Positions 25,896 to 34,627 of a DNA stretch of 64,000 bases are shown here, in pieces. Both the position numbers and the translations under genes were made by a program. The DNA lies in NCBI RefSeq assembly GCF_012927245.1, contig NZ_JABBGE010000001.1:1224274-1288273 (forward strand). Reading direction: 5' to 3'. The DNA is from Streptomyces sp. R302 (GTDB lineage: Bacteria > Actinomycetota > Actinomycetes > Streptomycetales > Streptomycetaceae). Position 1 is the first letter of the stretch; the number at the start of each line of letters is the position of its first letter. The notes below the pieces were generated by a model that was not told where the DNA came from, did not search any database, and saw nothing but the letters and a program-made list of their open reading frames with translations.

Positions 25896-27179
25896 ATGAG
25901 CCATGAGGATCCGTATCTGATCGTCTCGTCCGACTGCCACGCCGGGCTCCCCACCGAGGAGTACCGGCCCTATCTGGAGTCCCGCTTCCACCGGGCCTTC
26001 GACGACTTCCTCGCCGGACGCCAGGCCCGCCGGGAGGCCATGACCCGCCTCGGGGTCCGCAACGAGTCCTTCGCGAACGCGTGGTTCAGCGACCACGAGG
26101 AGGGGCTGCGCGGCGGCTGGGACCACGCGCAGCGGATCAAGGAGCTGGACGGCGACGGGGTCGCCGCCGAGGTCGTCTTCCCCGACGCGGACGCCGTCGA
26201 CAGCGGGACCGCCGCGCCCTTCGGCGTCGGCCTCGGCCTCTCCGGCGACCAGGACCCCGAACTCGGCATGGCGGGCGCCCGGGCGCACAACCGCTGGCTC
26301 GCCGAGTTCGTCGCCCATGCCCCCGCCCGGCACTGCGGCGTCGCCCTGCTGCCCGTCACCGCCGACCCGCGCGAGGTCGTCGCCGAGATCCACCGGGCCA
26401 AGGAGTCCGGGCTCGGCGCCCTGATGATCCCCTCCATGTGGGTCGACAAGCCGCCCTACCACGACCGGCGGTACGACCCGGTGTGGGCGGCCGCCGCCGA
26501 GACCGGCATGCCGGTCGTCACCCACTCCGGCGCCGCGCCCCGCGAGGAGTACGGCGACCACCTCGGCATCTACGTCTCCGAGGTCACCTGGTGGCCGGCC
26601 CGGCCGCTGTGGTTCCTGCTCTGGTCAGGGGTCTTCGAACGCCACCCCGGGCTGCGCTTCGGCGTCGCCGAGTCCGGCTGCTGGTGGCTGCCGAACCTGC
26701 TGTGGTTCATGGACCGGCTCTACCTCGGCGCCCACGGCGGCAAGAAGCTCTCGCCCTTCGCGGAGCTGCGCCGCCCGCCGAGCGAGTACCTGGACCGGCA
26801 GGTCTTCGTCTGCGCCACCAACACCAAGCGGCGCGAGCTGGCGCAGCGGTACGAGATCGGCGTCGACAACATCCTGTGGGGCTCGGACTTCCCGCACCCG
26901 GAGGGCACCTGGCCGAACACGCGGGCCTGGCTGCGGAACACCTTCCACGACATTCCGGTGGGGGAGACGCGGCGGATGCTGGGCCTTGCCGCGGTCGAGG
27001 TCTTCGGATTCGATATTCGAATACTGGATCCGATAGCCACACGGATCGGCCCCACCCCCGCCGACCTCGGCCAGCCCGCCGACCAGACCGCCGTCGAGGC
27101 CTCCTGGGCCCGCTCCCGCGAGACCGGCCGCCACTGGCTCACCGGCGGCGACTTCCCGGTGATCGGAGCCGTGTCGTGA
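25896..27179 (+). CDS. Amidohydrolase-2 family metal-dependent hydrolase/decarboxylase (first copy)
   Basis: The 427-aa TIM-barrel protein starts YLIVSSDCHAG, where D-x-H is the first metal pair. Other motifs are VVTHSGAAPR near residue 205 and GSDFPHPEGT near 330, the latter with the catalytic Asp region. Amidohydrolase-2 members include ACMSD-like decarboxylases and hydrolases. I use ATG 25896; GTG 25887 is the alternative and sits too close to GAGGGGGC. It follows the SDR gene after 25 bp and its stop overlaps the next start as GTGA. Confidence 0.88.
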   Translation: MSHEDPYLIVSSDCHAGLPTEEYRPYLESRFHRAFDDFLAGRQARREAMTRLGVRNESFANAWFSDHEEGLRGGWDHAQRIKELDGDGVAAEVVFPDADAVDSGTAAPFGVGLGLSGDQDPELGMAGARAHNRWLAEFVAHAPARHCGVALLPVTADPREVVAEIHRAKESGLGALMIPSMWVDKPPYHDRRYDPVWAAAAETGMPVVTHSGAAPREEYGDHLGIYVSEVTWWPARPLWFLLWSGVFERHPGLRFGVAESGCWWLPNLLWFMDRLYLGAHGGKKLSPFAELRRPPSEYLDRQVFVCATNTKRRELAQRYEIGVDNILWGSDFPHPEGTWPNTRAWLRNTFHDIPVGETRRMLGLAAVEVFGFDIRILDPIATRIGPTPADLGQPADQTAVEASWARSRETGRHWLTGGDFPVIGAVS

Positions 27180-28402
27180 CCGACCGGTACACGGTGATCT
27201 CCGCCGACTGCCACGCCGGCGCCGACCTCCTCGACTACAGGCCCTACCTGGAGAAGCGGTTCCACGACGACTTCGACGCCTGGGCCGCCACGTACGTCAA
27301 CCCGTACGAGGACCTCCTGGCCGACACCGCCGACCGCAACTGGAACTCCGACCGGCGGCTGCGGGAGCTGGAGGAGGACGGCATCGTCGCCGAGGTCGTC
27401 TTCCCCAACACCATCCCGCCCTTCTTCCCCTCCGCCTCCCTCATGGCCCCGGCCCCCACCCGGGAGGAGTTCGAACGGCGCTGGGCGGGGCTGCGCGCCC
27501 ACAACCGCTGGCTCGCCGACTTCTGCGCCCGGGCCCCCGGCCGCCGGGCCGGCGTCGCCCAGATCCTCCTCAACGACGTCGACGCGGCCGTCCGCGAGAT
27601 CAGGCGCACCCACGCGGCCGGCCTCACCGGCGGCGTCCTGCTCCCCGGCACCCCGCCCGGCAGCGGACTGCCGGAGCTGTACTCGGAGACGTACGACCCC
27701 ATCTGGGCCGTCTGCGCGGAGCTGGACGTGCCGGTCAACCACCACGGCGGCTCCGCCTCCCCGCCCCTCGGCGACGAACCGGCCGCCCGGGCCGTCTTCA
27801 TGGTGGAGACCACCTGGTTCTCCCACCGGGCCCTGTGGCACCTGGTGTTCGGCGGCGCCTTCCGCCGCCACCCCGCGCTCAAGCTGGTCCTCACCGAGCA
27901 GGGCTCCGGCTGGATCCCCGGGGTGGTCGAGATGCTGGACTACTACCACGGGCGGCTGGTCGCGGCGGCGGGCCGGGCGGTCACCGCCGAGTCGAAGTTC
28001 GGTGCCGGGCTCGCCGCGTCCATGGGGCGCAGCCCCGGCGAGGTCTGGCGGGACAACTGCTTCGTCGGCGCCAGCTTCATGCGCCCCCACGAGGTGCCGC
28101 TGCGCGACCGGATCGGCCTCGACAAGATCATGTGGGGCAGCGACTACCCCCACGACGAGGGCACCACCCCGTACTCCCGCGAAGGGCTCCGCCTCGCCTA
28201 CGCGGGCCTGCCGCGCGCGGAGGTCGCGGCCATGGCCGGCGGCAACGCGGCCCGCGTCTACGGCTTCGACCTCACCCTCCTCGACCGGCTCGCCGCCGTC
28301 CACGGCCCGTCCGTCGAGGAGATCGCCACCCCCCTGGAGAAGGTCCCCGAGGGCGCCACCAGCCCGGCCTTCGCCCCGGGCGGGTCGGTCCGCGTCTGGT
28401 GA
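27176..28402 (+). CDS. Amidohydrolase-2 family metal-dependent hydrolase/decarboxylase (second copy)
   Basis: The 408-aa protein is a paralogue of its upstream neighbour: TVISADCHAGADLLDYRPYLE at the start, VNHHGGSASPP near residue 183, EQGSGWIPG near 241 and MWGSDYPHDEGT near 317. GTG 27176 overlaps the first copy's stop by four bases, so the two are translationally coupled. They may form a heteromer or act on successive intermediates. A CACGCGCGCGTG palindrome does not occur in this gene. Confidence 0.88.
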   Translation: MTDRYTVISADCHAGADLLDYRPYLEKRFHDDFDAWAATYVNPYEDLLADTADRNWNSDRRLRELEEDGIVAEVVFPNTIPPFFPSASLMAPAPTREEFERRWAGLRAHNRWLADFCARAPGRRAGVAQILLNDVDAAVREIRRTHAAGLTGGVLLPGTPPGSGLPELYSETYDPIWAVCAELDVPVNHHGGSASPPLGDEPAARAVFMVETTWFSHRALWHLVFGGAFRRHPALKLVLTEQGSGWIPGVVEMLDYYHGRLVAAAGRAVTAESKFGAGLAASMGRSPGEVWRDNCFVGASFMRPHEVPLRDRIGLDKIMWGSDYPHDEGTTPYSREGLRLAYAGLPRAEVAAMAGGNAARVYGFDLTLLDRLAAVHGPSVEEIATPLEKVPEGATSPAFAPGGSVRVW

Positions 28403-28426
28403 CCCGGGGGGTGCGACCCTCCTGAA

Positions 28427-29137
28427 GTGACCGCACCCCCCGCGCACGGGCCCCACGGCGGCGCCCTCGGCTCCCGGCTCAACTGGCTCCGCGCCGCCGT
28501 GCTCGGAGCCAACGACGGCATCGTCTCCACCGCCGGCCTCGTCGTCGGCGTCGCCGGCGCCACCGAGTCCCAGGCCGCGCTGCTCACCGCCGGCCTCTCC
28601 GGCCTCCTCGCGGGCTCCCTCTCCATGGCCGTCGGCGAGTACGTCTCCGTCTCCGTCCAACGCGACTCCGAGACCGCCGCCCTCGCCACCGAGCGCCAGG
28701 AGCTCCACGAGAGTCCCGAGGCCGAGCTCGACGAACTCACCGCGCTGCTCACCGCCCGCGGCCTCACCCCCGACGTCGCCCGCGAGGCCGCCGAACAGCT
28801 CACCGAACGCGACGCCCTCCGGGCCCACGCGCGCGTGGAGCTGGGCATCGACCCCGACGACCTCACCAACCCCTGGCACGCGGCCTGGGCCAGCTTCCTC
28901 GCCTTCACCGTCGGCGCCCTGCTCCCGCTCCTCGCGATCGTCCTGCCGCCCGCCTCCGTCCGGCTGTGGATCACCGTCGCCTCGGTCCTCGCCGCGCTCA
29001 CCCTCACCGGCTGGTGGTCCGCGCGCCTCGCCGCCGCCCCCGCCCCGAGGGCCACCCTCCGCACCGTCGCCGGCGGCGCCCTCGCCATGGCCGTCACCTA
29101 CGGGGCCGGCTCCCTCCTGGACGCGGCGGGCGTCTGA
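28427..29137 (+). CDS. VIT1/CCC1 family iron/manganese transporter
   Basis: The 236-aa protein starts at GTG 28427. It contains the family motif LGANDGIVSTAGLVVGVAGA near residues 25-44 in parts, the LLAGSLSMAVGEYVSVSVQRDSE region near 65-87, and a cytoplasmic helical insert (ELDELTALLTARGLTPDVA). Three more hydrophobic helices follow toward the C-terminus. Proteins of this family move Fe2+ or Mn2+ across membranes. It lies 24 bp after the second amidohydrolase gene, so it may be read through from that operon, but its function is not obviously related. Confidence 0.9.
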   Translation: MTAPPAHGPHGGALGSRLNWLRAAVLGANDGIVSTAGLVVGVAGATESQAALLTAGLSGLLAGSLSMAVGEYVSVSVQRDSETAALATERQELHESPEAELDELTALLTARGLTPDVAREAAEQLTERDALRAHARVELGIDPDDLTNPWHAAWASFLAFTVGALLPLLAIVLPPASVRLWITVASVLAALTLTGWWSARLAAAPAPRATLRTVAGGALAMAVTYGAGSLLDAAGV

Positions 29138-29279
29138 CCGGGGAGGTCCCTTGTCGGAAGCCGCCGAAGCCCGCCGACGAACCGTCTCGCATACTTGTCG
29201 GTAACAGCGTCTGGCGGGACGCCGGGGCGAGCCCTACGGTCGAGGCCATGCCCCGCCCCCGGCACCTGGAGCCCTCCGC

Positions 29280-29987
29280 GTGACCCCGCTCTCCCGCACC
29301 CCGCTCTCCCCAGCCCCGCTCTCCCGTACGACGCTCTCCCAAACGCCGCTCTCCCGCACCCCGCTCTCCCGTACCCTCCTCGGCGCCTTCGTCCTCGCCG
29401 CCGCCGTCGACCTCGGCTCCCTGCTCGCCGGCGCGGACGCCGGCCACCTGGCCGCCAAGCCCCTCCTGATGCCGCTGCTCGCCGCGTACGCCGCCACCAG
29501 AGGCGCCCCGAAACCGCTCCTCGCCGCGCTCCTGTTCGGCTGGGGCGGCGACGTCCTGCTGCTCCTCGACGCCGAGTGGGCCTTCCTCGCCGGCATGGGC
29601 TCCTTCGCCCTCGGACACGTCTGCTACCTGGTGCTCTTCGGCCGGCGCCGCACCTCGCCCGTCCTCGGCGCGCTCTACGCCCTCGCCCTCGCCGGCACGA
29701 TCACCGCCCTCTGGTCCGGCCTCCCCGCCGACCTGCGGATCCCCGTCGCCGGCTACTCCCTGCTGCTCACCGCGATGGCGTACCGTTCCTCCTCGCTCGG
29801 CGTCCTCGTCGGCACCGGCGGCGCGCTCTTCCTGCTCTCCGACACCCTCATCGCCACCGGCATCGCCGACCTGCCCCAGCTGCCCACCCCGGACTTCTGG
29901 GTCATGCTGACCTACATCGCCGCCCAGTACCTGCTGACCGCGGGCACCCTCCAGGCGATGTACGGTGAACGTCGTACAACCAGCTGA
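29280..29987 (+). CDS. Lysoplasmalogenase-like YhhN family membrane protein with an N-terminal pentapeptide repeat
   Basis: From GTG 29280 the product is 235 aa. Residues 2-31 are six copies of a TPLSR-like pentapeptide encoded by a 15-bp tandem repeat. From residue 35 on it is a hydrophobic YhhN protein with about seven to eight helices (LLGAFVLAAAVDLGSLLAG, LFGWGGDVLLLLDAEWAFLAGMGSFALGHVCY in parts). The family includes vinyl-ether lipid hydrolases. It is unclear whether the repeat is translated; no clear start lies between the repeat and the first helix. The stop is 15 bp before the alcohol dehydrogenase gene. Confidence 0.85.
   Translation: MTPLSRTPLSPAPLSRTTLSQTPLSRTPLSRTLLGAFVLAAAVDLGSLLAGADAGHLAAKPLLMPLLAAYAATRGAPKPLLAALLFGWGGDVLLLLDAEWAFLAGMGSFALGHVCYLVLFGRRRTSPVLGALYALALAGTITALWSGLPADLRIPVAGYSLLLTAMAYRSSSLGVLVGTGGALFLLSDTLIATGIADLPQLPTPDFWVMLTYIAAQYLLTAGTLQAMYGERRTTS
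29283..29372 (+). repeat. Six 15-bp tandem repeats at the 5' end of the YhhN gene
   Basis: Units of the type ACCCCGCTCTCCCGC run without gaps from 29283 to 29372. All keep the CGCTCTCCC core while flanking bases vary. The period is a multiple of three, so copy-number change would keep the reading frame. Confidence 0.9.
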
Positions 29988-30002
29988 CCCGGACGAGGAA
30001 CC

Positions 30003-31046
30003 ATGCGCGCCACCACCATCCACGCCCCCTTCGACATGCGCGTGGAGGAGGTGCCCGACCCCGTCGTGAAGGACCCCACGGACGTCGTCGTGCGCGTCCT
30101 GCGCGCCTGCGTCTGCGGCAGCGACCTGTGGGCCTACCGCGGCGAGTCCGCCCGGCAGCCCGGACAGCGGATCGGCCACGAGTTCCTCGGCATCGTCGAG
30201 GCGACCGGCTCCGAGGTCCGTGGCTTCCGCGCCGGCGACCTCGTCGTCGCCCCCTTCGTCTGGTCCGACGGCACCTGCGACTACTGCGCCGAGGGCCTCC
30301 AGACCTCCTGCCCGAACGGCGGCTTCTGGGGCTCGGCCGGCTCCGACGGCGGCCAGGGCGAGGCCGTCCGCGTCCCCTTCGGCGACGGCACGCTCGTCAA
30401 GCTGCCCGCCGACGCCGCCTCCGACGACCGCCTGCTGACCGCGCTGCTCGCCCTCTCCGACGTCATGGGCACCGGCCACCACGCCGCCCTCGGCGCCGGC
30501 GTCCGCCCCGGCTCCACGGTCGCCGTCGTCGGCGACGGCGCCGTCGGCCTCTGCGGCGTCCTCGCCGCCAGGCGGCTCGGTGCCGAGCGGATCATCGCGC
30601 TCGGCCGCCACACCGCCCGCACCGACATCGCCCGGACCTTCGGCGCCACCGACGTCGTCGCCGAGCGCGGCGAGGCCGCCGAGGCCGCCGTCCGCGAACT
30701 GACCGGCGGCCAGGGCGCCCACGGCGTCATCGAGGCCGTCGGCACCGAGCAGTCCATGCGCACCGCCGTGAACATCACCCGCGACGGCGGCTCCATCGGC
30801 TACGTCGGCGTCCCGCACGGCTCCGGCACCGGCCTCGACCTCTCCGTCATGTTCGACCGGAACATCGCCCTGCGCGGCGGCGTCGCCCCGGTCCGCGCCT
30901 ACATCCCGGAGCTGCTCGCCGACGTCCTCGACGGCCGCCTCGACCCGTCCCCGGTCTTCGACCTCACCGTGGGCCTCGACGGCGTCCCCGGCGGCTACAA
31001 GGCGATGGACGAGCGCACCGCCCTCAAGGTCCTCGTCAAGCCGTGA
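30003..31046 (+). CDS. Zinc-dependent alcohol dehydrogenase (MDR superfamily)
   Basis: The 347-aa protein has catalytic-zinc residues in CVCGSDLWAY (near 37) and GHEFLG (near 59). Structural-zinc cysteines are in CDYCAEGLQTSC (near 97-108; three visible Cys, fewer than the usual four). A Rossmann motif VVGDGAVGLCG lies near 177. The nucleotide-binding domain continues with IALGRHTARTDIARTFGATDV. NAD(P) specificity and substrate are not readable by eye. It follows the YhhN gene closely and overlaps the convergent CoA-transferase gene by 11 bp at its 3' end. Confidence 0.9.
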   Translation: MRATTIHAPFDMRVEEVPDPVVKDPTDVVVRVLRACVCGSDLWAYRGESARQPGQRIGHEFLGIVEATGSEVRGFRAGDLVVAPFVWSDGTCDYCAEGLQTSCPNGGFWGSAGSDGGQGEAVRVPFGDGTLVKLPADAASDDRLLTALLALSDVMGTGHHAALGAGVRPGSTVAVVGDGAVGLCGVLAARRLGAERIIALGRHTARTDIARTFGATDVVAERGEAAEAAVRELTGGQGAHGVIEAVGTEQSMRTAVNITRDGGSIGYVGVPHGSGTGLDLSVMFDRNIALRGGVAPVRAYIPELLADVLDGRLDPSPVFDLTVGLDGVPGGYKAMDERTALKVLVKP

Positions 31047-32334
31047 CCCAGGCGGGGGCGTCCCCGCCGGCCGGCCCCGGCGGGCGGGACCAGCCCGCCG
31101 GGCCGCCCTCGTACGCCACCGGCGACACCGCGTGCCGCAGCCGCCCGAGCGGCCCCTCCGACTCCGTGAGGTACCGCTCGGGGTCGTACCGGGGCAGCCC
31201 GTGCGTCAGCCAGTGGCCGGTCTGCGCCAGCGACAGCCGGACGAGGCGACCGCCGCCGTCCCGCTCCCGCTCCGTCAGCGACCGCAGCACCGCCGCCGCC
31301 AGCAGATACCCCGTCCCGTGGTCCAGGGCCTGCGCCGGCAGCGCCCCCGGCTCCTCCGCGGACCCCTCCGCGACCGCGATGCCCGTCGCCACCTGCACCA
31401 GGCTGTCGAAGCCGCGCCGCCCGCCCCACGGCCCGTAGTCGCCCCACGCCGACAGACGGGCCGTCACCAGGCCCGGCCGCTCCAGGCCGTACCGCTCGAG
31501 CGCCCCCGGCCGGTAGCCGGTCACCAGGACGTCCGCCGCGTCCAGGAGCTCGTCGAAGGTCCGCCGGTCCGCGCGCCGGTCCAGGTCGAGGGCCGCCGTC
31601 CGCTTCCCGACGTCCGTGTCCGCGTGCTGGTCCGGCAGCTCCGGACTGCCCGGCGGGTCGATCCGCAGCACGTCCGCGCCGAGCAGCGCGAGGGTCCGCG
31701 TCGCCACCGGGCCCGCGATCACCCGGGTCAGGTCCAGGACCCGCGGCGGACCCGGACGGCGCCGCGGCGGGGCCCCGTCGAGCCGCTCCCGGCTCAGCAG
31801 CGGCCGCGCCGCCACCTCCCGGCCCTGCGCGTGCCCCGCCCACTCCCCGGGCGTCCGCAGGGCCACCGCGAGGCCCCCGGAGCCGTACACCGCCGTCTCC
31901 ACGTCGACCGCCGGCCGCCCGGCGATCGCCTCCGCCACCGCCTCCACCGAGTCGGCCGCGCCCAGGGCCGCGAGCAGCGCGGCCCTGTGGTGCGGGTAGT
32001 TGGCGTGGGTGCGGACCCAGCCGTCGGCCGCCCGCCAGAACCGCGACAGCGGCGCGAAACCCACCGGCGCCCGCCCGTCGACCCGCAGATGACGCTCGCT
32101 CACGAAGGCGGTGGCCACCGCCCCGTCGTCCACCCGTACCGGCCCCGCCACGCGCGCGTGCTCCACGGCCGCGAGCCCGCAGACCGCGACCGCCGCCCGC
32201 GCCAGGTCCATCACCGGCAGCCGTGCCGGGAGCAGCCCCGACACCCCGCCGAACTCCACCCGTCCGACCAGGGCGGGATCGCCGCCCAGGACCGACCACA
32301 GTGCTTCCGTACCGCTCCGAACCGTGCTGTCCAT
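31036..32334 (-). CDS. CaiB/BaiF-type CoA transferase (class III)
   Basis: From ATG 32332-32334 the product is 432 aa. The C-terminal half holds the class III core: VLDLTRVIAGPVATRTLALLGADVLRIDPP in parts (about residues 220-250), KRTAALDLDRRADRRTF, and DVLVTGYRPGALERYG. The N-terminal ~190 residues look like a degenerate second CaiB domain (FAPLSRFWRAADGWVRTHANYPHHRAALL). These enzymes move CoA between acyl acids without a covalent Cys intermediate. The start codon lies inside a palindrome, and a CATAGT -10-like box would place the transcript start at or near the ATG. Confidence 0.88.
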   Translation of the reverse strand: MDSTVRSGTEALWSVLGGDPALVGRVEFGGVSGLLPARLPVMDLARAAVAVCGLAAVEHARVAGPVRVDDGAVATAFVSERHLRVDGRAPVGFAPLSRFWRAADGWVRTHANYPHHRAALLAALGAADSVEAVAEAIAGRPAVDVETAVYGSGGLAVALRTPGEWAGHAQGREVAARPLLSRERLDGAPPRRRPGPPRVLDLTRVIAGPVATRTLALLGADVLRIDPPGSPELPDQHADTDVGKRTAALDLDRRADRRTFDELLDAADVLVTGYRPGALERYGLERPGLVTARLSAWGDYGPWGGRRGFDSLVQVATGIAVAEGSAEEPGALPAQALDHGTGYLLAAAVLRSLTERERDGGGRLVRLSLAQTGHWLTHGLPRYDPERYLTESEGPLGRLRHAVSPVAYEGGPAGWSRPPGPAGGDAPAWVTA

Positions 32335-32359
32335 AGCCGCACTATGGCACTCAGTGCCA
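32331..32359. promoter_or_regulatory. Two adjoining palindromes at the CoA-transferase start
   Basis: CCATAGCCGCACTATGG (32331-32347, 6-bp arms) includes the start codon on the minus strand. TGGCACTCAGTGCCA (32345-32359, 7-bp arms, one-base centre) overlaps it at the upstream side. Both look like operators. No linked regulator gene is adjacent. Confidence 0.6.
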
Positions 32360-32376
32360 CCCACGGGAACGCCCGA

Positions 32377-32416
32377 GGCCCCGGTGCGGCCGATCACAGC
32401 CGGCCGCACCGGGGCC
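32377..32416 (-). terminator. Hairpin terminator after the subtilase gene
   Basis: GGCCCCGGTGCGGCC (32377-32391) and GGCCGCACCGGGGCC (32402-32416) form a perfect 15-bp stem with a 10-nt loop. It lies 17 bp past the subtilase stop and just upstream of the CoA-transferase palindromes. Confidence 0.85.
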
Positions 32417-32432
32417 CCGTCACCTCAGGACG

Positions 32433-33977
32433 TCACCGCTTGCGGACGGCGTCCAGCGCGTCGATGAGACCGGCCCCGTAGAAGCCGTTCTTCTGCTTGC
32501 CACCCTCGCAGACGGCGTCGACCTTGCCGTCGCCGTTGATGTCGTACGGGTTGGTGCAGGCGCGCTCGTCGGCCTGCGCGTACAGCAGCGCCTTCAGCGC
32601 GGCCGGGCTCGCCTTCGGGTGCGTCGACTTCAGCAGCGCGAGCACACCGGCGGCGTGCGGGGCCGCCATCGAGGTGCCGCCCATGTAGTCGTAGCCGCCC
32701 TTGTGCACGGTCGACAGGATCAGACCGTTGACGGCCGGGCCCTCCGGGGCCTGGTACTCGGTGCGGTCACCGCCGGGGGCGGCGACGTCGATGACGTCGA
32801 GACCGTAGTTCGAGTACGACGCCTTCAGGCCCTTCGCGCCGGTCGCCGAGACCGTCACGACGCCCGGCAGCTGGGCCGGGTAGTCGAGGCACACGCTCGG
32901 GTCGATGACCCGCTCGCCGGGCACGGTGTCGTTCGGGCTGGTCTTGTCGGTGATCTCGTCCGCGGCGAGGTCGTACCGGGAGTTGCCGGCCGCGGCCACG
33001 TTGACCGTGCCCTTCTTCTCCGCGTACCGGGTCGCCCGGGTGACCGCCTCGATGAGGGCCTTCTGGTCCTCGTCCGTCTTGCAGGCGAACATCCACGGGT
33101 CGGTGTAGTAGCTGTTGTTCGTGATGTCGATGCCGTTCTCGGCCGCCCACACGAAGCCGCAGACCACGGCCTCGGTGTAGAAGAAGCCGTCCGGGGTGGA
33201 CACCTTGATGCCGGCGACCTTCACGCCCGGGGCGACACCGGTGATGCCCTTGCCGTTCTTCGCGGCGGCGATCGTGCCGGCCACGTGGGTGCCGTGGGCG
33301 GACTCGGCCAGCGAGGGCCGCCACGAACCGGGCGTGGTGTCCGGCTTGCCGGAGACGCAGTTGGCGGAGGCCTTCGCGTCGAAGTTCGGCGCCAGGTCCG
33401 GGTGGAGGTCGTCCACACCGGTGTCGATGACGCCGACCGTCACCTTGCTGCTGCCGAGGGACTTCTGGTGCGCCTTGTCGGCCTTGATGGCCGGGATGTC
33501 CCACTGCAGCGGTTCCAGCGGCTCCTGGTCGCCGGTCGCGGTCGCCGCGGCGGCCAGCGCCTCGGCCGCGGTCAGCTTCTCGGAGTCGCTGCCGACCGAG
33601 TCGTCGCGCTGCACCGAGAGCGGAGCCGTACGGGTCGCACCCGCCGACACCACACCGCGGGCCTCGCGGATCGTCCGCGCGAACGCCGGGTTCTGCGAGT
33701 GGACGACGATCACGCCTATCTGCTCGTAGGCGATGACGACCTCGCCGCCGGCGGCGGCTATCGCCTTCTTCACCGAGGAGGCCGTCCAGCGGCCCCCCGC
33801 GATGTTGACGACGTACGAGAGCTTCTCGCCCGTCGTCGCGACGGTGGCGGCCGCCGGAGCGTCACTCGTTTCCGCGGCGGAGGCGGCGCCGGAGGGAAGG
33901 AAGCCGAGCGAGGCCGTGAGCGCGAGACCAGCAGGCAGAGCGAGTACTCGGCCGCGCCTCGATCCCAGATGAGCCAT
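32433..33977 (-). CDS. Secreted S8-family (subtilisin-like) serine protease
   Basis: The 514-aa pre-pro-protein has a signal peptide (RRGRVLALPAGLALTASLGF..., cleavage near ASAAE at about residue 35). An inhibitor-I9-like propeptide follows at about residues 53-120. The S8 catalytic domain has Asp185 (VIDTGVDDLHPD), His228 (AHGTHVAGT), oxyanion Asn332 (AAGNSRYD) and Ser436 (GGTSMAAPHAAG). Cysteines at 207, 273, 299 and 363 may form disulphides. An Asp-rich calcium-loop-like segment DINGDGKVD lies near the C-terminus. It is monocistronic with a strong terminator. Confidence 0.95.
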   Translation of the reverse strand: MAHLGSRRGRVLALPAGLALTASLGFLPSGAASAAETSDAPAAATVATTGEKLSYVVNIAGGRWTASSVKKAIAAAGGEVVIAYEQIGVIVVHSQNPAFARTIREARGVVSAGATRTAPLSVQRDDSVGSDSEKLTAAEALAAAATATGDQEPLEPLQWDIPAIKADKAHQKSLGSSKVTVGVIDTGVDDLHPDLAPNFDAKASANCVSGKPDTTPGSWRPSLAESAHGTHVAGTIAAAKNGKGITGVAPGVKVAGIKVSTPDGFFYTEAVVCGFVWAAENGIDITNNSYYTDPWMFACKTDEDQKALIEAVTRATRYAEKKGTVNVAAAGNSRYDLAADEITDKTSPNDTVPGERVIDPSVCLDYPAQLPGVVTVSATGAKGLKASYSNYGLDVIDVAAPGGDRTEYQAPEGPAVNGLILSTVHKGGYDYMGGTSMAAPHAAGVLALLKSTHPKASPAALKALLYAQADERACTNPYDINGDGKVDAVCEGGKQKNGFYGAGLIDALDAVRKR

Positions 33978-34252
33978 GGGTTCTCCACATCATCCGTATG
34001 TACTGCCCACGCGCGGGGTTGCGGGTGAGCAGGTGCATGACGAGTGAAGCTATCGCTGATCTTCCCTGCTCATCAATGAGTTGAGAAGACGGGATGAAGA
34101 TTCCGCGGAAGAAATCCACTCGCCTGAACCACTTCGCTTCCGGCTCCGTGCCGTTGAGCAGGGGAGGGGCTCCAGTCGGCGCCCCGTTCCCGCACCCCCC
34201 AGGTGAGGCCCCCTTGACCATGCCGTCCGCCCCCGCGTCACGAGGAGAGTCC

Positions 34253-34627
34253 GTGGCTACCGAAGCACCGCCGCCGCCGAGAGAGGGCGCCGGGACCGAC
34301 CCCGGTCCCGCCCGGCCCACCACGGAGCAGTTCGTCGAGGTCCAGCGGAGCGAGGAGTTCGGCGAGCTCCGCCGCACCTACCGCTCCTTCGCCTTCCCCC
34401 TGACGGTCGCCTTCATCACCTGGTACCTGCTCTACGTCCTGCTCTCCAACTACGCGGGCGGCTTCATGGGCACCCGCCTCTTCGGCAACATCAACGTCGC
34501 CCTCGTCCTCGGCCTCGGCCAGTTCGTCACCACCTTCCTCATCGCCTGGCTGTACTCCCGCCACGCCGCGCTCCGTCTCGACCCCAAGGGCGAGGCCATC
34601 AAGGCCCGTATGGAGGGCGACGCATGA
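34253..34627 (+). CDS. DUF485 membrane protein paired with the acetate symporter
   Basis: GTG 34253 follows GAGGAGAG at good spacing and gives a 124-aa protein; longer in-frame starts at 34094-34220 lack comparable sites. After a Pro-rich cytoplasmic N-terminus, FVEVQRSEEFGELRRTYRSFAFP leads into two helices (LTVAFITWYLLYVLLSNYAG and VALVLGLGQFVTTFLIAWLY). This is the DUF485/YjcH layout. YjcH-like genes precede actP acetate permease genes in many bacteria, and here the stop overlaps the symporter start as ATGA. Confidence 0.92.
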   Translation: MATEAPPPPREGAGTDPGPARPTTEQFVEVQRSEEFGELRRTYRSFAFPLTVAFITWYLLYVLLSNYAGGFMGTRLFGNINVALVLGLGQFVTTFLIAWLYSRHAALRLDPKGEAIKARMEGDA

